Shown: positions 7,876 through 16,884, counted from the first letter of the stretch. The stretch is DNA of 33,724 bases from Crocosphaera sp. (GCA_030065205.1 JASJDN010000064.1:1-33724), one strand, 5' to 3'. Notes: generated by a model from the sequence alone, not told the origin. Made by a program: numbers and translations.

Positions 7876-8670
7876 ATGATAACTAACTTAAACAAAATTC
7901 AGCAAAATCTACTCAATAATATTCTAGAAAATTTTATAGGTAAAGACCAAATTAAAGAGTATCAAAGCATTAACTGGGAGGAAGCAATTCATCCTTTTCA
8001 AGTCAATAAGATAGTTTACCCTGACTATTATACATCAGTTAACTATCATGGCATCAACAATGGTTATCTGAATCCCATTGCTGCTATAACTTACGATATC
8101 ATAACCCCCTTGGCTACCTTACCCAGTGAACAGTGGCTACGTCAATGTTTGTTGAAGACAATTACCCTCAAACCTAAAAAAATTCTGGACTTAGGGTGTG
8201 GGACAGGTACTAATACCCTAAATTTAAAAAAGATGTTTCCAGAAGCCTTAGTATTAGGGTTAGATTTATCTCCTTATATGTTAGTGATTGCTGATAAAAA
8301 AGCGCAAAAAAATCAACAAGAAATTATTTGGAAACAAGGATTGGCTGAATCAACAGAAATGGCCAATGGTTCCTTTGATTTAATCACAATCTCTTTACTG
8401 TTTCACGAAATGCCTCAAGAAATTTCTCAACGAGTTATTCAAGAGAGTTTTCGCTTACTTAATCCCCAAGGACAGTTAATTATTTTAGATGGTAATCAAA
8501 CAAGATTAAGATATCTGAAATGGTTAACTAAATTGTTTAGAGAACCCTATTCAGCGATTTATGCTCAAGGGGATGTTATACAATGGTTAGAGGGAGTTGA
8601 GTTTCGAGGTATTAAGGCTAATCCGCTGGCTGGAATTTATCAAATAACCTCTGGTTATAAACCTAAATAA
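7876..8670 (+). CDS. Class I SAM-dependent methyltransferase
   Basis: A 264-residue cytosolic enzyme. Motif I is ILDLGCGTGT (103-112), followed by the acidic loop LGLDLSPYML, GSFDLITISLLFHEMP (motif IV region) and LRYLKW near the end, all in the UbiE/Methyltransf_11 order. The first 80 residues form an extra helical region, so the protein is longer than a minimal methyltransferase. The substrate cannot be read from sequence; related cyanobacterial genes are annotated only as methyltransferases. It is divergent from the small membrane-protein gene across a 124-base AT-rich spacer, and no strong ribosome site precedes the ATG. Confidence 0.85.
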   Translation: MITNLNKIQQNLLNNILENFIGKDQIKEYQSINWEEAIHPFQVNKIVYPDYYTSVNYHGINNGYLNPIAAITYDIITPLATLPSEQWLRQCLLKTITLKPKKILDLGCGTGTNTLNLKKMFPEALVLGLDLSPYMLVIADKKAQKNQQEIIWKQGLAESTEMANGSFDLITISLLFHEMPQEISQRVIQESFRLLNPQGQLIILDGNQTRLRYLKWLTKLFREPYSAIYAQGDVIQWLEGVEFRGIKANPLAGIYQITSGYKPK

Positions 8671-8785
8671 AAAAGTAAAAATTATCTTAAAAATAAAAAT
8701 TTTATAGATTCTAAAACCTAATAATGATATGATGAAATGATGGGTTTCAACATCACCTATTTTAACTTATCAAACTGAAGTCAAT

Positions 8786-10921
8786 ATGTTCTTTTTATTG
8801 GAAGTCGGTACAGAAGAATTACCCGCAGATTTTATTGATGAAGCGATCGCGCAATGGCAACAAATAATTCCTAATAGTTTAGAAGAGAACTTTTTAAGTC
8901 CCGATAACCTGGATGTTTACGGAACACCCAGAAGATTAGCTGTTTTAATTTCTGGACTACCAGAACAACAAAAAGATCGGGATGAAGTCATTAAAGGTCC
9001 ACCCGCCAAAGCTGCTTTTAAAGACGGAAAACCAACCAAAGCAGCAGAAGGATTTGCCCGTAAACAACAAGTTGAGATCACTGATTTAGACATTCGTCCT
9101 ACAGAAAAAGGGGACTTTATTTTTATCGAAAAAACAATAAAAGGAAGAAAAACAAAAGAAATTTTACAAGAACTAATTACTACTTGGATTAATAGCCTGG
9201 AAGGTCGTCGTTTCATGCGTTGGGGCAATGGAGAATTAAGGTTTTCCCGTCCCATTCGTTGGTTAGTGGCTTTATGGGATCAGGAAATATTACCTCTAGA
9301 AATTGTTAACGGAGATAGTACCATTATCAGCGATCGCCTATCACGGGGTCATCGAATTTTACACCCAGATTCCGTTAGTATTGCTCAAGCATCTGACTAT
9401 GTGGAGACTTTGCGATCTGCTTATGTTGAAGTTGACCCCAAACAGCGTCAGCAAATTATCGAAAAAGACATCGAAACCATTGCTACAGAATTAAAAGGAA
9501 AAGCCGATCTTCCTCAAGAATTACTCACAGAAGTTATCAACTTAGTAGAATATCCCACAGCCGTTGCCGGCAACTTTGATCCAGAATTTCTCGACCTTCC
9601 TATTGAAGTTATTATCACAGTAATGGTCAAACATCAAAGATATTTTGCGGTAAAACAATCTGAAAATAAACTCTTACCCAATTTTATCACCATTGCTAAC
9701 GGCGATCCTCATAAAAAAGATATCATAGCCCAAGGAAACGAAAGAGTCATTCGGGCCAGATTAGCCGATGCACAATTCTTTTATAAAGCTGATTGTGACG
9801 AACCCTTAGACAGCTATTTACCGCAACTAGAAACCGTTACCTTCCAGAAAGAATTAGGAACCATGCGCTACAAAGTAGATCGTATCATGGACATGGCACA
9901 ACAAATCTCAGAACAGTTAGAAATTAGCGAAAAAGAACAAGAAGAAATTGAAAGCACAGCCCTATTATGTAAAGCTGATTTAGTCACCCAAATGGTTTAC
10001 GAATTCCCAGAATTACAAGGGGTAATGGGACAAAAATATGCCCTAGTTAGTGGAGAGTCTGAAGCAGTTGCCCAAGGAATTTTTGAGCATTATTTACCCC
10101 GTGGGGCCAATGATATCATGCCCAAAACGTTAACGGGTCAAGTGGTAGGTATTGCTGATCGTTTAGATACATTAATTAGTATTTTTGGTTTAGGGATGAT
10201 ACCCACTGGTTCCGGTGATCCCTTTGCCCTAAGACGGGCGGCTAATGCTATTATTGGTGTGACATGGGAAGCCCAATTACCCATTAATTTATCTCAATTA
10301 CTATTGCAAGGGTGTGAAGCATTTATGGCAGATCATACTGATAAAGCATCTCCCTTAGAACCCTTACAAACCTTCTTTATTCAACGGATACAAACCCTAT
10401 TACAAGACGAGTGTAACATCGATTATGATTTAGTTAATGCTGTTTTAGGTGAAGCGGATGCCGAATATACAGATAGGGCATTACAAAACCTTTTAGATGT
10501 TAAAGATAGGGCGGAATTTTTACAAGAAATTCGTAAGAATGGAATGTTAGATAAAATTTATGAAACCGTCAACCGTTCCACTCGTTTAGCAGAGAAAGGA
10601 GACTTAGAATATCAAGAATTAGATCCGAGTAAAGTGGTACATCCTGATTTATTTGAGAAGTCTTCTGAACAGGAATTTTATGATAGTTTAGTCGCGTTAG
10701 TATCCAAGACCACTCAAGCACAATCTGAGAGAAATTACCAGCTATTAACAGAAGGATTACTGGACATGGTTCCTAAAGTTAGTGAATTTTTCGATGGAGA
10801 AAATAGTGTTTTGGTCATGGATGAAAATCCAAAAATTAAACAAAATCGCTTGAATTTATTAGGAGTTCTCCGTAATCATGGACGGGTTTTAGCGGATTTT
10901 GGTGCTATTGTCAAAAGTTAA
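8786..10921 (+). CDS. glyS: Glycyl-tRNA synthetase beta subunit
   Basis: A 711-residue protein starting [20 protein letters not shown], the diagnostic opening of bacterial GlyS. The internal [50 protein letters not shown] and [17 protein letters not shown] segments are all characteristic. The beta subunit pairs with GlyQ (alpha) to form the alpha2beta2 enzyme charging tRNA-Gly; it supplies tRNA recognition through its C-terminal anticodon-binding region. glyQ is not in the window, as is common in cyanobacteria. Length is within the usual 690-720. It appears monocistronic; no obvious ribosome site is seen upstream of the ATG. Confidence 0.97.
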   Translation: MFFLLEVGTEELPADFIDEAIAQWQQIIPNSLEENFLSPDNLDVYGTPRRLAVLISGLPEQQKDRDEVIKGPPAKAAFKDGKPTKAAEGFARKQQVEITDLDIRPTEKGDFIFIEKTIKGRKTKEILQELITTWINSLEGRRFMRWGNGELRFSRPIRWLVALWDQEILPLEIVNGDSTIISDRLSRGHRILHPDSVSIAQASDYVETLRSAYVEVDPKQRQQIIEKDIETIATELKGKADLPQELLTEVINLVEYPTAVAGNFDPEFLDLPIEVIITVMVKHQRYFAVKQSENKLLPNFITIANGDPHKKDIIAQGNERVIRARLADAQFFYKADCDEPLDSYLPQLETVTFQKELGTMRYKVDRIMDMAQQISEQLEISEKEQEEIESTALLCKADLVTQMVYEFPELQGVMGQKYALVSGESEAVAQGIFEHYLPRGANDIMPKTLTGQVVGIADRLDTLISIFGLGMIPTGSGDPFALRRAANAIIGVTWEAQLPINLSQLLLQGCEAFMADHTDKASPLEPLQTFFIQRIQTLLQDECNIDYDLVNAVLGEADAEYTDRALQNLLDVKDRAEFLQEIRKNGMLDKIYETVNRSTRLAEKGDLEYQELDPSKVVHPDLFEKSSEQEFYDSLVALVSKTTQAQSERNYQLLTEGLLDMVPKVSEFFDGENSVLVMDENPKIKQNRLNLLGVLRNHGRVLADFGAIVKS

Positions 10922-10930
10922 CTTATTAAC

Positions 10931-11104
10931 TTAAGCCCGAACTTTGCTGTAAGCAAGAACAGGCGTCTTAAAATATTTCCAAGGATCAAGTTCTAGAATT
11001 TCAACAACTGAAATATGCCATTCTTCTTGATAGCTAGATTCAGTTGTAGCAGCCGTTTTTGTCCCTCTATTAAACATAGAAATTATCCCTTTGAATGAAC
11101 TCAT
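10931..11104 (-). CDS. Small 57-residue ORF of unknown function
   Basis: The minus strand encodes a 57-residue frame from ATG at 11104 to TAA at 10931, starting MSSFKGIISMFNRGTKTAAT and ending DPWKYFKTPVLAYSKVRA. Composition is protein-like, with SYQEEWHISVVEILELDPW in the middle and natural codon choice for this genome. AGGGAG lies 14 bases before the ATG, rather far; the second Met (residue 10) is an alternative start. It converges on glyS with a 9-base gap. I do not recognise a family and see no membrane helix or metal motif. It is the only open frame I find in the 496-base glyS-rnfD spacer. A small regulatory or stress protein is possible but unproven. Confidence 0.5.
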   Translation of the reverse strand: MSSFKGIISMFNRGTKTAATTESSYQEEWHISVVEILELDPWKYFKTPVLAYSKVRA

Positions 11105-11417
11105 AGTCTTACTATAACTCCCTGACGGTTACGATACAGTGATACTTTTTCGTTCAACTTGTAACGATAGTCATTACTGATAATGATAGGGATCACTCAA
11201 TGCTGTGTCAGTCTTCTATAAAAAAGCATTAATCTTTAATATCTTCAATATCTTCGCTAGATATTAAAGATTAAAACTCGTTGTTCCCTAACCATAATTC
11301 ACTCATTATTTAGTGAATCTGTCGACGCTCAAAATAACCAATTTGAGTTGAGCTTGTCTGTACGTAACCGTACATATTAACGAAAAAGTTAAGTAACATT
11401 GAGAATATCGTCCCTAT
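11105..11417. other. Palindrome-rich intergenic region
   Basis: No gene is seen here. The stretch holds four perfect inverted repeats: TCATTA-CTGA-TAATGA at 11171-11186, the 15-bp terminator-like repeat at 11229-11274, ATTCACT-N8-AGTGAAT at 11297-11318 and TGTACG-TAAC-CGTACA at 11359-11374. The first lies about 67 bases upstream of the 57-residue ORF and has a GATAATGATA half resembling a Fur box, but the other half does not match. Confidence 0.55.
11229..11274 (-). terminator. Likely terminator of the rnfD-like gene
   Basis: TTAATCTTTAATATC (11229-11243) and its exact reverse complement at 11260-11274 form a 15-bp stem with a 16-base loop. Read on the minus strand the stem is followed by TGCTTTTTTA, a six-T run, as expected for an intrinsic terminator of the gene ending at 11418. 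The stem is very AT-rich, which weakens the call. Confidence 0.6.
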
Positions 11418-12266
11418 TTAAGATAATGTAATTTTCCAATTAAATCTTGGTGAGTACCAACAATAATCAAGGATAATAGTCAAAGGAGATAAGAAAAATA
11501 AAGCCCAAAAAATAGCGGTGGGTAGATAGAGAGAATATTGAATCATAATGGTTACAATAGCAATAGCGATCGCCCACAAAATGCGGCTAACATAATGATT
11601 AGGAATGGAACGGGGATCGGTTAACATAAATAAAGCAAATAACAATAAGCTTCCTGTCATTAAATGATGGCTTAAAACGTCCCAACTCCACCCTAACCAA
11701 AGATTAAGAATGGTTTCGAGTAGGGTATAACATCCCAAAAAAATGGCCGACGTTTCCCAACGACCCACCCGCTTTAAAATCATAGCACCAGCCCCCAAAA
11801 ATAGCAGTAAAAACCAAAAATCATTACCCCATTGTCCGGGGGATACCCAAGCGTCTTGAGTTAAGCTTAAAGCAGCAATAATGCCAAAATTAGCAGGATT
11901 AAAAAAATGTTTATTATTGACCCGAAATAAGAACTTACTAGCAATAGCTAAACTCCCTGCTAAGATCATGGTTGTCCCATGATTTGCTCTTAATAATAAA
12001 CATAAACCCAAAGCCGTAATCAAAGCACTGCGCCAAGAAGAAATAAATAACGGATTAATGAGAGATAAATTGAAACTAATTTTTTCTTTTTGTTTAAAAT
12101 GATAAACCCAAGACGTTAATAAGAATTGTGTCAATAAACAACTAAGAATAACAACAATAATTAACTCAGGTTTCAAAGACCAATCACGGGTGATAATGCC
12201 TAACCCAAGAAAGCTACTGAGGAACAAAATTTGATAATCTCGATCATCTTGGAACATCATGGTCAA
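11418..12266 (-). CDS. Stand-alone RnfD/NqrB-like membrane protein
   Basis: A 282-residue protein with about nine or ten hydrophobic helices from LIIVVILSCLLTQFLLTSWV through the C-terminal AIFWALFFLSPLTIILDY. FNPANFGIIAAL (about residues 122-133) and LFMLTDPRSIPNHYVSRI (about 213-230) are the conserved NQR2/RnfD family motifs. In Rnf and Nqr complexes this subunit carries covalent FMN and helps move electrons and ions across the inner membrane. No other rnf or nqr genes lie nearby, so a complete complex is not indicated; cyanobacteria commonly keep such a lone copy of unknown role. The start is the first Met; MM at residues 3-4 are alternatives. A 15-bp hairpin downstream is a plausible terminator. 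Confidence 0.8.
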   Translation of the reverse strand: MTMMFQDDRDYQILFLSSFLGLGIITRDWSLKPELIIVVILSCLLTQFLLTSWVYHFKQKEKISFNLSLINPLFISSWRSALITALGLCLLLRANHGTTMILAGSLAIASKFLFRVNNKHFFNPANFGIIAALSLTQDAWVSPGQWGNDFWFLLLFLGAGAMILKRVGRWETSAIFLGCYTLLETILNLWLGWSWDVLSHHLMTGSLLLFALFMLTDPRSIPNHYVSRILWAIAIAIVTIMIQYSLYLPTAIFWALFFLSPLTIILDYCWYSPRFNWKITLS

Positions 12267-12309
12267 TTTCTATGTAATGATGCTCTTGATCTTATCAAAA
12301 AATTAAAAC

Positions 12310-12325
12310 ATGAGAAACTTCTCAT
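12310..12325. promoter_or_regulatory. Perfect 16-bp palindrome, possible operator
   Basis: ATGAGAAACTTCTCAT reads as ATGAGAA-AC-TTCTCAT. It lies in the divergent spacer between the rnfD-like gene (44 bases from its start) and the P-loop gene (113 bases from its start). It could be a repressor site for either; no named regulon is recognised. Confidence 0.3.
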
Positions 12326-12437
12326 CTATCTTTCATGATGGTTCATCTACACTTCATTGGTAAGTCATAAAGAAATGTTTTGCTATTGGGTAAGCAAAAA
12401 CTTGACACCGTTTATAACAAGTTTAGAGGTTACCCGT

Positions 12438-13529
12438 ATGAATCTTTATCCTTTTAAGTGTGAACACTTTAACCACATCAAAGCTGCTTATAGTAACCGT
12501 CGTGTAGATTTGAGTAAAATTGCTACTTTATTAAACGGCAATGTGAAGCCTCAAGTTGGGGATTTGGTTTTAGCAAAAATCGATAAAATTGGTCAGCATA
12601 CTCGTATTGAGTTGGCTACAGGACGAAAAGCGCAATTATTCCCAGGGGATGAAATTATTGTTAGTTATGGTAACCGTTATGCCCCGGATCAATTTGAAGC
12701 CATAATACCCGAAGATTTATCCCCTTGTCATTTAGTCGCAGCCGGCGGTTTAGCCTCAAAAATGTTGTCAAAACATACTAAAATTTCTGCGGCGACTACT
12801 ATTACACCTTTAGGGTTACTTGGGGATATTGAGGGAAAACGAATTAATCTCAAAGATTGGACTTTACCTGCTACCAGTTATATTGGTCAACTTCCCCCAA
12901 CCATAGCAGTGGTTGGCAGTTCCATGAATTCTGGTAAAACCACTACCGTTGCCAACTTAATTCAAGGTTTACATCTATCAGGGCTAAAAGTTGGGGCTGC
13001 AAAAATTACAGGAACCGGCGCAGGGGGTGATATTTGGTTAATGAAAGATGCAGGGGCAAATTTTGCTCTTGATTTTACGGATATGGGGTTTCCTTCTACC
13101 TATAAACTCTCTTCTGAGAAGGTAGAAAGAATTTTTCTCACCTTAACCCATTATTTGGCAGCCCAAGAAATGGATGTCATCATTTTAGAAATTGCCGATG
13201 GTTTGTATCAAGAGGAAACCGCAACATTAGTGTCTTCTCCTACATTTCGTCAGGGAGTTCAAGGGGTTCTCTTTGCTGCTAATAGCGCGTTAGGGGCAAC
13301 GTCTGGACAACAATGGTTAAAACAATACCAACTACCTTTATTGGGAGTCAGTGGAACCATTACTATGTCTCCTCTAGCCATGAAAGAAGCAGTGACAGCC
13401 ACAGGATTGCCCATTTTCACCTGTCAGCAACTGCAAAAAGCAGCCATAGAACTAATTTCACATCCACAGAGGATCAATTACCGGTTTACCACAACGGTAG
13501 GAGATAATAAGACACTTCAAATGTGTTAA
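12438..13529 (+). CDS. P-loop NTPase-domain protein of unknown function
   Basis: A 363-residue protein. The N-terminal 150 residues form a beta-rich region (VGDLVLAKIDKIGQHTRIEL, GRKAQLFPGDEIIVSYGNRY). The C-terminal half is a nucleotide-binding domain with Walker A GSSMNSGKTTT (about residues 160-170), AKITGTGAGGD and a Walker B-like MDVIILEIADGLYQEE. The order resembles SIMIBI-class P-loop proteins such as MobB or dethiobiotin-synthase-like enzymes and DUF1611-type proteins, but I cannot name its reaction. The frame is open back to 12357; the ATG at 12438 is chosen because AGAGG lies eight bases before it and the upstream 27 codons look non-native. It precedes the ABC exporter gene, separated by a repeat insertion. 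Confidence 0.75.
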   Translation: MNLYPFKCEHFNHIKAAYSNRRVDLSKIATLLNGNVKPQVGDLVLAKIDKIGQHTRIELATGRKAQLFPGDEIIVSYGNRYAPDQFEAIIPEDLSPCHLVAAGGLASKMLSKHTKISAATTITPLGLLGDIEGKRINLKDWTLPATSYIGQLPPTIAVVGSSMNSGKTTTVANLIQGLHLSGLKVGAAKITGTGAGGDIWLMKDAGANFALDFTDMGFPSTYKLSSEKVERIFLTLTHYLAAQEMDVIILEIADGLYQEETATLVSSPTFRQGVQGVLFAANSALGATSGQQWLKQYQLPLLGVSGTITMSPLAMKEAVTATGLPIFTCQQLQKAAIELISHPQRINYRFTTTVGDNKTLQMC

Positions 13530-13544
13530 TTATTCTCTTAATTG

Positions 13545-13588
13545 TCTTATTGTGAACTGATGTTATGAACCAAACAATACCCCTCCAG
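13545..13588 (+). repeat. Decayed direct duplicate of the ABC-exporter gene start
   Basis: TCTTATTGTGAACTGA followed by an ATGAACCAAACA segment repeats the start region of the exporter gene at 13679-13722, with a few substitutions and one base missing. Translation from its ATG (13565) leaves the exporter frame and stops after 18 codons, so this is a nonfunctional copy. A short MITE-like element lies between the two copies. Confidence 0.8.
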
Positions 13589-13590
13589 AC

Positions 13591-13658
13591 GGTAAGGTGG
13601 ACAAACTTTTCTACTCTATGAGTAGTCCAGATAAATCTCTAAATTTGCCCACCCTACA
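13591..13658. mobile_element. Short MITE-like element, copy A (68 bp)
   Basis: Ends GGTAAGGTGGACAAA and TTTGCCCACCCTACA are imperfect terminal inverted repeats of the TGTAGGGTGGGCAAA type. About 60 of 68 bases match copy B at 16768-16835 in the same orientation. The centre holds a CTACT-CTATG-AGTAG mini-hairpin. No coding capacity. It is flanked by the 44-base duplication of the exporter start. Confidence 0.8.
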
Positions 13659-13678
13659 AAACTGCTTCTTAAACACTC

Positions 13679-13722
13679 TCTTATTGTGAACTGAAGTGAT
13701 GAACCAAACAAAGACCCCTCCA
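13679..13722 (+). repeat. Second copy of the duplicated exporter start region
   Basis: This copy holds the functional start of the ABC exporter gene (ATG at 13699). It matches 13545-13588 over about 44 bases, including the first five codons of the gene. Confidence 0.8.
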
Positions 13723-15420
13723 GCTATCTATGGTCATCGAAAATGGCTATTGATTAGGTTGATCATCAATGGGTTTGCCCAAACCTTAGCCACCCTAGCT
13801 AACGCAGCGATGGTAGAAATGACCTTTGATCGCCTGATCGTTGATAATCAATCTCATAGCTTGGGACTATTTATCTTACCCATTATCCTTGCATTATTGG
13901 CCGCTATTGGGGCGATCGCATGGTTACGCATGACAGAACGTATCGATGCGGAGTCCCTTGGGCAAGATTATGCGGACGAAATTCGTCTCACGTTGTATCG
14001 TCAGTTAAGTCGTCTTAACCCCAGAACTTTGCAAAACCGCAGTCAAGGGGCTGTTTCCCTCCGTTTTGTTGGAGACTTAAACGCTTTGCGACAATGGGTT
14101 AGTTTAGGGTTAGCCCGTTTGACGGTTACGACTACCATTACCCTAGGGGTGATGTTGGTGTTGACTTTCATTAGTTGGCCGTTAGGGTTAAGTGTGACTG
14201 GGGTTTTAACCTTGGGACTGTATCTGTCTCTCAACTGCGGTCAACAACTACAAATGAAAGCAAAAGAAGCCCGTCGTTATCTGAGTCGATTGGCTGGTAA
14301 TATTAATGAAAAAGTGGCAGCGATCGCCGTTGTACAGGTTTTTGGTCAATCTCACCGTGAAGAAAAACGAATTGCCCGTCAAAGTCTTCAGCTTAAGGAT
14401 GCTAGAATCGAACGGGCTAAAGTGGCCGGACAGTTACAAGGGGTGATGGAAGGAACTGCTTCTTTAGCGTCTGCCGTGGCTTTATTTGTGGGGGCAATGG
14501 AAGTGTCTGCCGGTCGAACGACACCAGGAACGGTGGTTGCTGCCATGAGTCTTGTGGGTTTATTAGTTCCCCGTTTACGAGAGTTGGGACGAGTGCAGGA
14601 ATATTGGCATAATTTTCGAGTATCTTACGATAAAATTGAGGAATTTCTGGAGATTCCTAGCTTAATTACCGAAAAAACCCACGCCCCTGATTTAACCCTT
14701 AGAAAAGGACATCTAGCCTTTGAATCAGTGAGGTTAAATGACGTATTATTGGATATTACCGTTGAGGCAAAACCAGGACAAGTAGTGGCTTTAGTCGGTC
14801 CCAATGGTGCCGGAAAATCCACTCTTTTAGGGTTGGCTGCTCGTTTATTCGATCCAGATAGGGGTACGATTCGTTTAGATGGGCAAAATTTGGCTAATTA
14901 CAGTCTATCTTCTGTTCGTCAGGCGATCGCTATGGCTGGCCCCGATTTACCCCTACTAAGAGGGAGTGTCAAGCGTAATTTACTGTATCGTTGTCCTGAT
15001 GCGTCTCCTGAAGAAATTCGCAGGGTGTGGCAACTGTGTGGTATTGATGAATTATTGGCTGAGTTACCCCAAGGAGAGGACACGAAAATATCAGAAGGGG
15101 GTAAAGGTTTATCTTCTGGACAACGACAACGAATCGCTTTAGCTAGGGCAATATTGGGCAATCCAGCAGTTTTATTATTAGATGAAATTGATGCTAATTT
15201 AGATGTAAAATCGTCTGCTATTGTTGATCGAGTCATTAATAATTATCCTGGAACTGTTTTATTAATTACCCATCGTCCTGAACGTTTAGCGAATGTTGAT
15301 ATTATTTGGTACTTGGAAAATGGACGGTTATTAGAAACAGGAGAGGCTAAAAAAATGCTACAAAATAATTCAGTTACTCGTTTATTTAATTCCCAGAAAT
15401 TGTTAACAACATCACCTTAG
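13699..15420 (+). CDS. ABC exporter half-transporter (fused membrane and ATPase domains)
   Basis: A 573-residue protein. The N-terminal membrane domain has about six helices, including LFILPIILALLAAIGAIAWL and the TVTTTITLGVMLVLTFISWP region. The ATPase domain has Walker A GPNGAGKST (about 362-370), signature LSSGQRQR, Walker B LLLDEIDANLD and the H-loop ITHRPE. The signature has Ser for the second Gly of LSGGQ and Walker B is followed by IDANLD rather than ATSALD, small departures seen in some exporters. It likely dimerises in the inner membrane to export an unknown hydrophobic substrate. I start at ATG 13699 although GTG 13696 is in frame. The gene ends 4 bases inside the convergent esterase gene. 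A nonfunctional copy of its start lies upstream of a MITE. Confidence 0.88.
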   Translation: MNQTKTPPAIYGHRKWLLIRLIINGFAQTLATLANAAMVEMTFDRLIVDNQSHSLGLFILPIILALLAAIGAIAWLRMTERIDAESLGQDYADEIRLTLYRQLSRLNPRTLQNRSQGAVSLRFVGDLNALRQWVSLGLARLTVTTTITLGVMLVLTFISWPLGLSVTGVLTLGLYLSLNCGQQLQMKAKEARRYLSRLAGNINEKVAAIAVVQVFGQSHREEKRIARQSLQLKDARIERAKVAGQLQGVMEGTASLASAVALFVGAMEVSAGRTTPGTVVAAMSLVGLLVPRLRELGRVQEYWHNFRVSYDKIEEFLEIPSLITEKTHAPDLTLRKGHLAFESVRLNDVLLDITVEAKPGQVVALVGPNGAGKSTLLGLAARLFDPDRGTIRLDGQNLANYSLSSVRQAIAMAGPDLPLLRGSVKRNLLYRCPDASPEEIRRVWQLCGIDELLAELPQGEDTKISEGGKGLSSGQRQRIALARAILGNPAVLLLDEIDANLDVKSSAIVDRVINNYPGTVLLITHRPERLANVDIIWYLENGRLLETGEAKKMLQNNSVTRLFNSQKLLTTSP

Positions 15421-16265
15421 TTAGAATTCTGAGTCAAAATTAAATTCATCGCAGCTTTAGACATTTTTAAATTACTATGACCTACCCCTTCAACTTCAAT
15501 TAATTGCCATTGAAAATCAATATTTTCTTCTATCGCAATGTTTCTTGCTGTTTCATAAAACAACTGTCCCCTTACTAATCTATTTTTTCCTTGTTCATTT
15601 GCTTGAGGGGTTTGACGGAGATGTTTATCATTTTCATCTGTGTCTTGTGTTCCTAATAGAATCACTAATTTTTTAGTTAATATCTGTTTTAATCTATTTT
15701 TTTCTACCCCTGAATTACCTAATCCATAGGGAAAAGATATGTCTAAATTGGGCATTGTGTACCATCCAGCATTAGCTGCGATCGCTGTTTTAAATCTTGC
15801 GTTTGGATTAAACATAACCAACCGATGAACAAATTGCGCCCCGGCTGAATGACCATAAATTGTATAGTTTTCTGTTTCTATATTTTTGAAAATTTTAACA
15901 GCATCAAAAATTCTTTCAATGGTTGTAAATGTCCATTGGTTAGGATCAATTGGTTTTCCTAAACGTTGAAACATATTACCCTGTTGATAATGACGACTTT
16001 TGGGATAATATTGTTTAGAAAATTCAGGAACTAATAAAATGAAATTATTTTGTTTGGCATAATTAGCCCAAATATTTCGATATTCTCTCCCATTTCTTTC
16101 TACACCATGTAAAACAAAAATGATAGGAGTCAACTTTGTAAGGGTTGCAGGAAAATAAGACCAAACGGTAATCGGTTGTTCTGGATTTACGTGATAATCA
16201 GTAAAGATAAACTGACCTTTTTCTGGTGTTAATTTAGTTACACTAATAGATTGATTTTGCAACAT
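15417..16265 (-). CDS. Alpha/beta hydrolase, esterase or polyester-depolymerase-like
   Basis: A 282-residue protein. An oxyanion-side strand IIFVLHGVERNGREYRN, nucleophile elbow GHSAGAQ (Ser about residue 140), acid within LLGTQDTDEND and the C-terminal GVGHSNLKM histidine give the Ser-Asp-His triad order of the fold. The segment between (AANAGWYTMPNLDISFPYGL) recalls poly(3-hydroxybutyrate) depolymerase/feruloyl-esterase relatives. No signal peptide is visible, so it is probably cytosolic. The substrate is unknown. It converges with the ABC exporter and their stop codons overlap by 4 bases. It follows the single-domain regulator by 27 bases on the same strand and may be cotranscribed with it. 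Confidence 0.82.
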   Translation of the reverse strand: MLQNQSISVTKLTPEKGQFIFTDYHVNPEQPITVWSYFPATLTKLTPIIFVLHGVERNGREYRNIWANYAKQNNFILLVPEFSKQYYPKSRHYQQGNMFQRLGKPIDPNQWTFTTIERIFDAVKIFKNIETENYTIYGHSAGAQFVHRLVMFNPNARFKTAIAANAGWYTMPNLDISFPYGLGNSGVEKNRLKQILTKKLVILLGTQDTDENDKHLRQTPQANEQGKNRLVRGQLFYETARNIAIEENIDFQWQLIEVEGVGHSNLKMSKAAMNLILTQNSN

Positions 16266-16292
16266 TTTTTAGAATTCCAAACCAAAGATAGA

Positions 16293-16655
16293 TTAATATA
16301 AAGATAGAGATACATTGACATTTTCTACTAAATTTTGAAACCGAAAAGGTTTACTAATATATTTTTTAATATTATATCTTTCTCCTTTATTTTTAACTTC
16401 TATTTGATCTAAAGCAGTCATGATCATAACAGGAATTTGATTTCCGTCATTTCTTAAATGTTGTAAAAAAGTCCAACCATCCATAACAGGAAGTCCTAGA
16501 TCAAGAAGAACTAGATCAAATTGTTCTTTTTGGGTTAAGCACAAAGCATCTTGTCCATTGGTAGCAATTAATGTTGTAAAACCTTGCTTTTTCAATCCTT
16601 TTTCTATAAATTGTGCTAACCGAGGTTCATCTTCAACAATTAAAATATAAGTCAT
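16293..16655 (-). CDS. Single-domain response regulator (receiver only)
   Basis: A 120-residue CheY-like protein with all receiver residues: Glu8-Asp9, phospho-acceptor Asp52 in LLDLGLPVMDG, Thr80 and Lys102 in SKPFRF. It lacks a DNA-binding domain and ends shortly after the receiver. Its sequence closely resembles the receiver of the OmpR-type regulator 230 bases upstream (both have EDEP, KKGL and LLDLGLP), so it probably arose by duplication and loss of the winged-helix part; the GADDY segment before Lys102 has been replaced. It may compete for phosphate from the neighbouring kinase or act on a separate target. A short MITE lies between the two regulator genes. Confidence 0.82.
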   Translation of the reverse strand: MTYILIVEDEPRLAQFIEKGLKKQGFTTLIATNGQDALCLTQKEQFDLVLLDLGLPVMDGWTFLQHLRNDGNQIPVMIMTALDQIEVKNKGERYNIKKYISKPFRFQNLVENVNVSLSLY

Positions 16656-16767
16656 TGATTCATAAACTTTAAAAATAAATTATGCACTATCCTTATTTTA
16701 ACCTGTTTTGGATGAAATAAAGTTTTTTGATACTTTTATTATTCTTATAATATCAATTTTTTAGTTT

Positions 16768-16835
16768 TGTAGGGTGGGCAAAGTTTTCTACTTTATGGGT
16801 AGTCCAGATAAATCTCTAAATTTGCCCACCTTACC
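16768..16835. mobile_element. Short MITE-like element, copy B (68 bp)
   Basis: Ends TGTAGGGTGGGCAAA and TTTGCCCACCTTACC are terminal inverted repeats. About 60 of 68 bases match copy A at 13591-13658. It sits between the two response-regulator genes and has no coding capacity. Confidence 0.82.
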
Positions 16836-16884
16836 GTCTTAAGATTTTATTTATCAACAGTCTCTAAATTGAAATGACTATAAT

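Noticed and set aside
11171..11190. Fur box upstream of the 57-residue ORF
   Set aside because: Only one half (GATAATGATA) fits the 19-base consensus; the other half does not.
12357..12437. 27 extra N-terminal codons on the P-loop protein
   Set aside because: The ATG at 12438 has AGAGG at the right distance and the extension looks like translated spacer.
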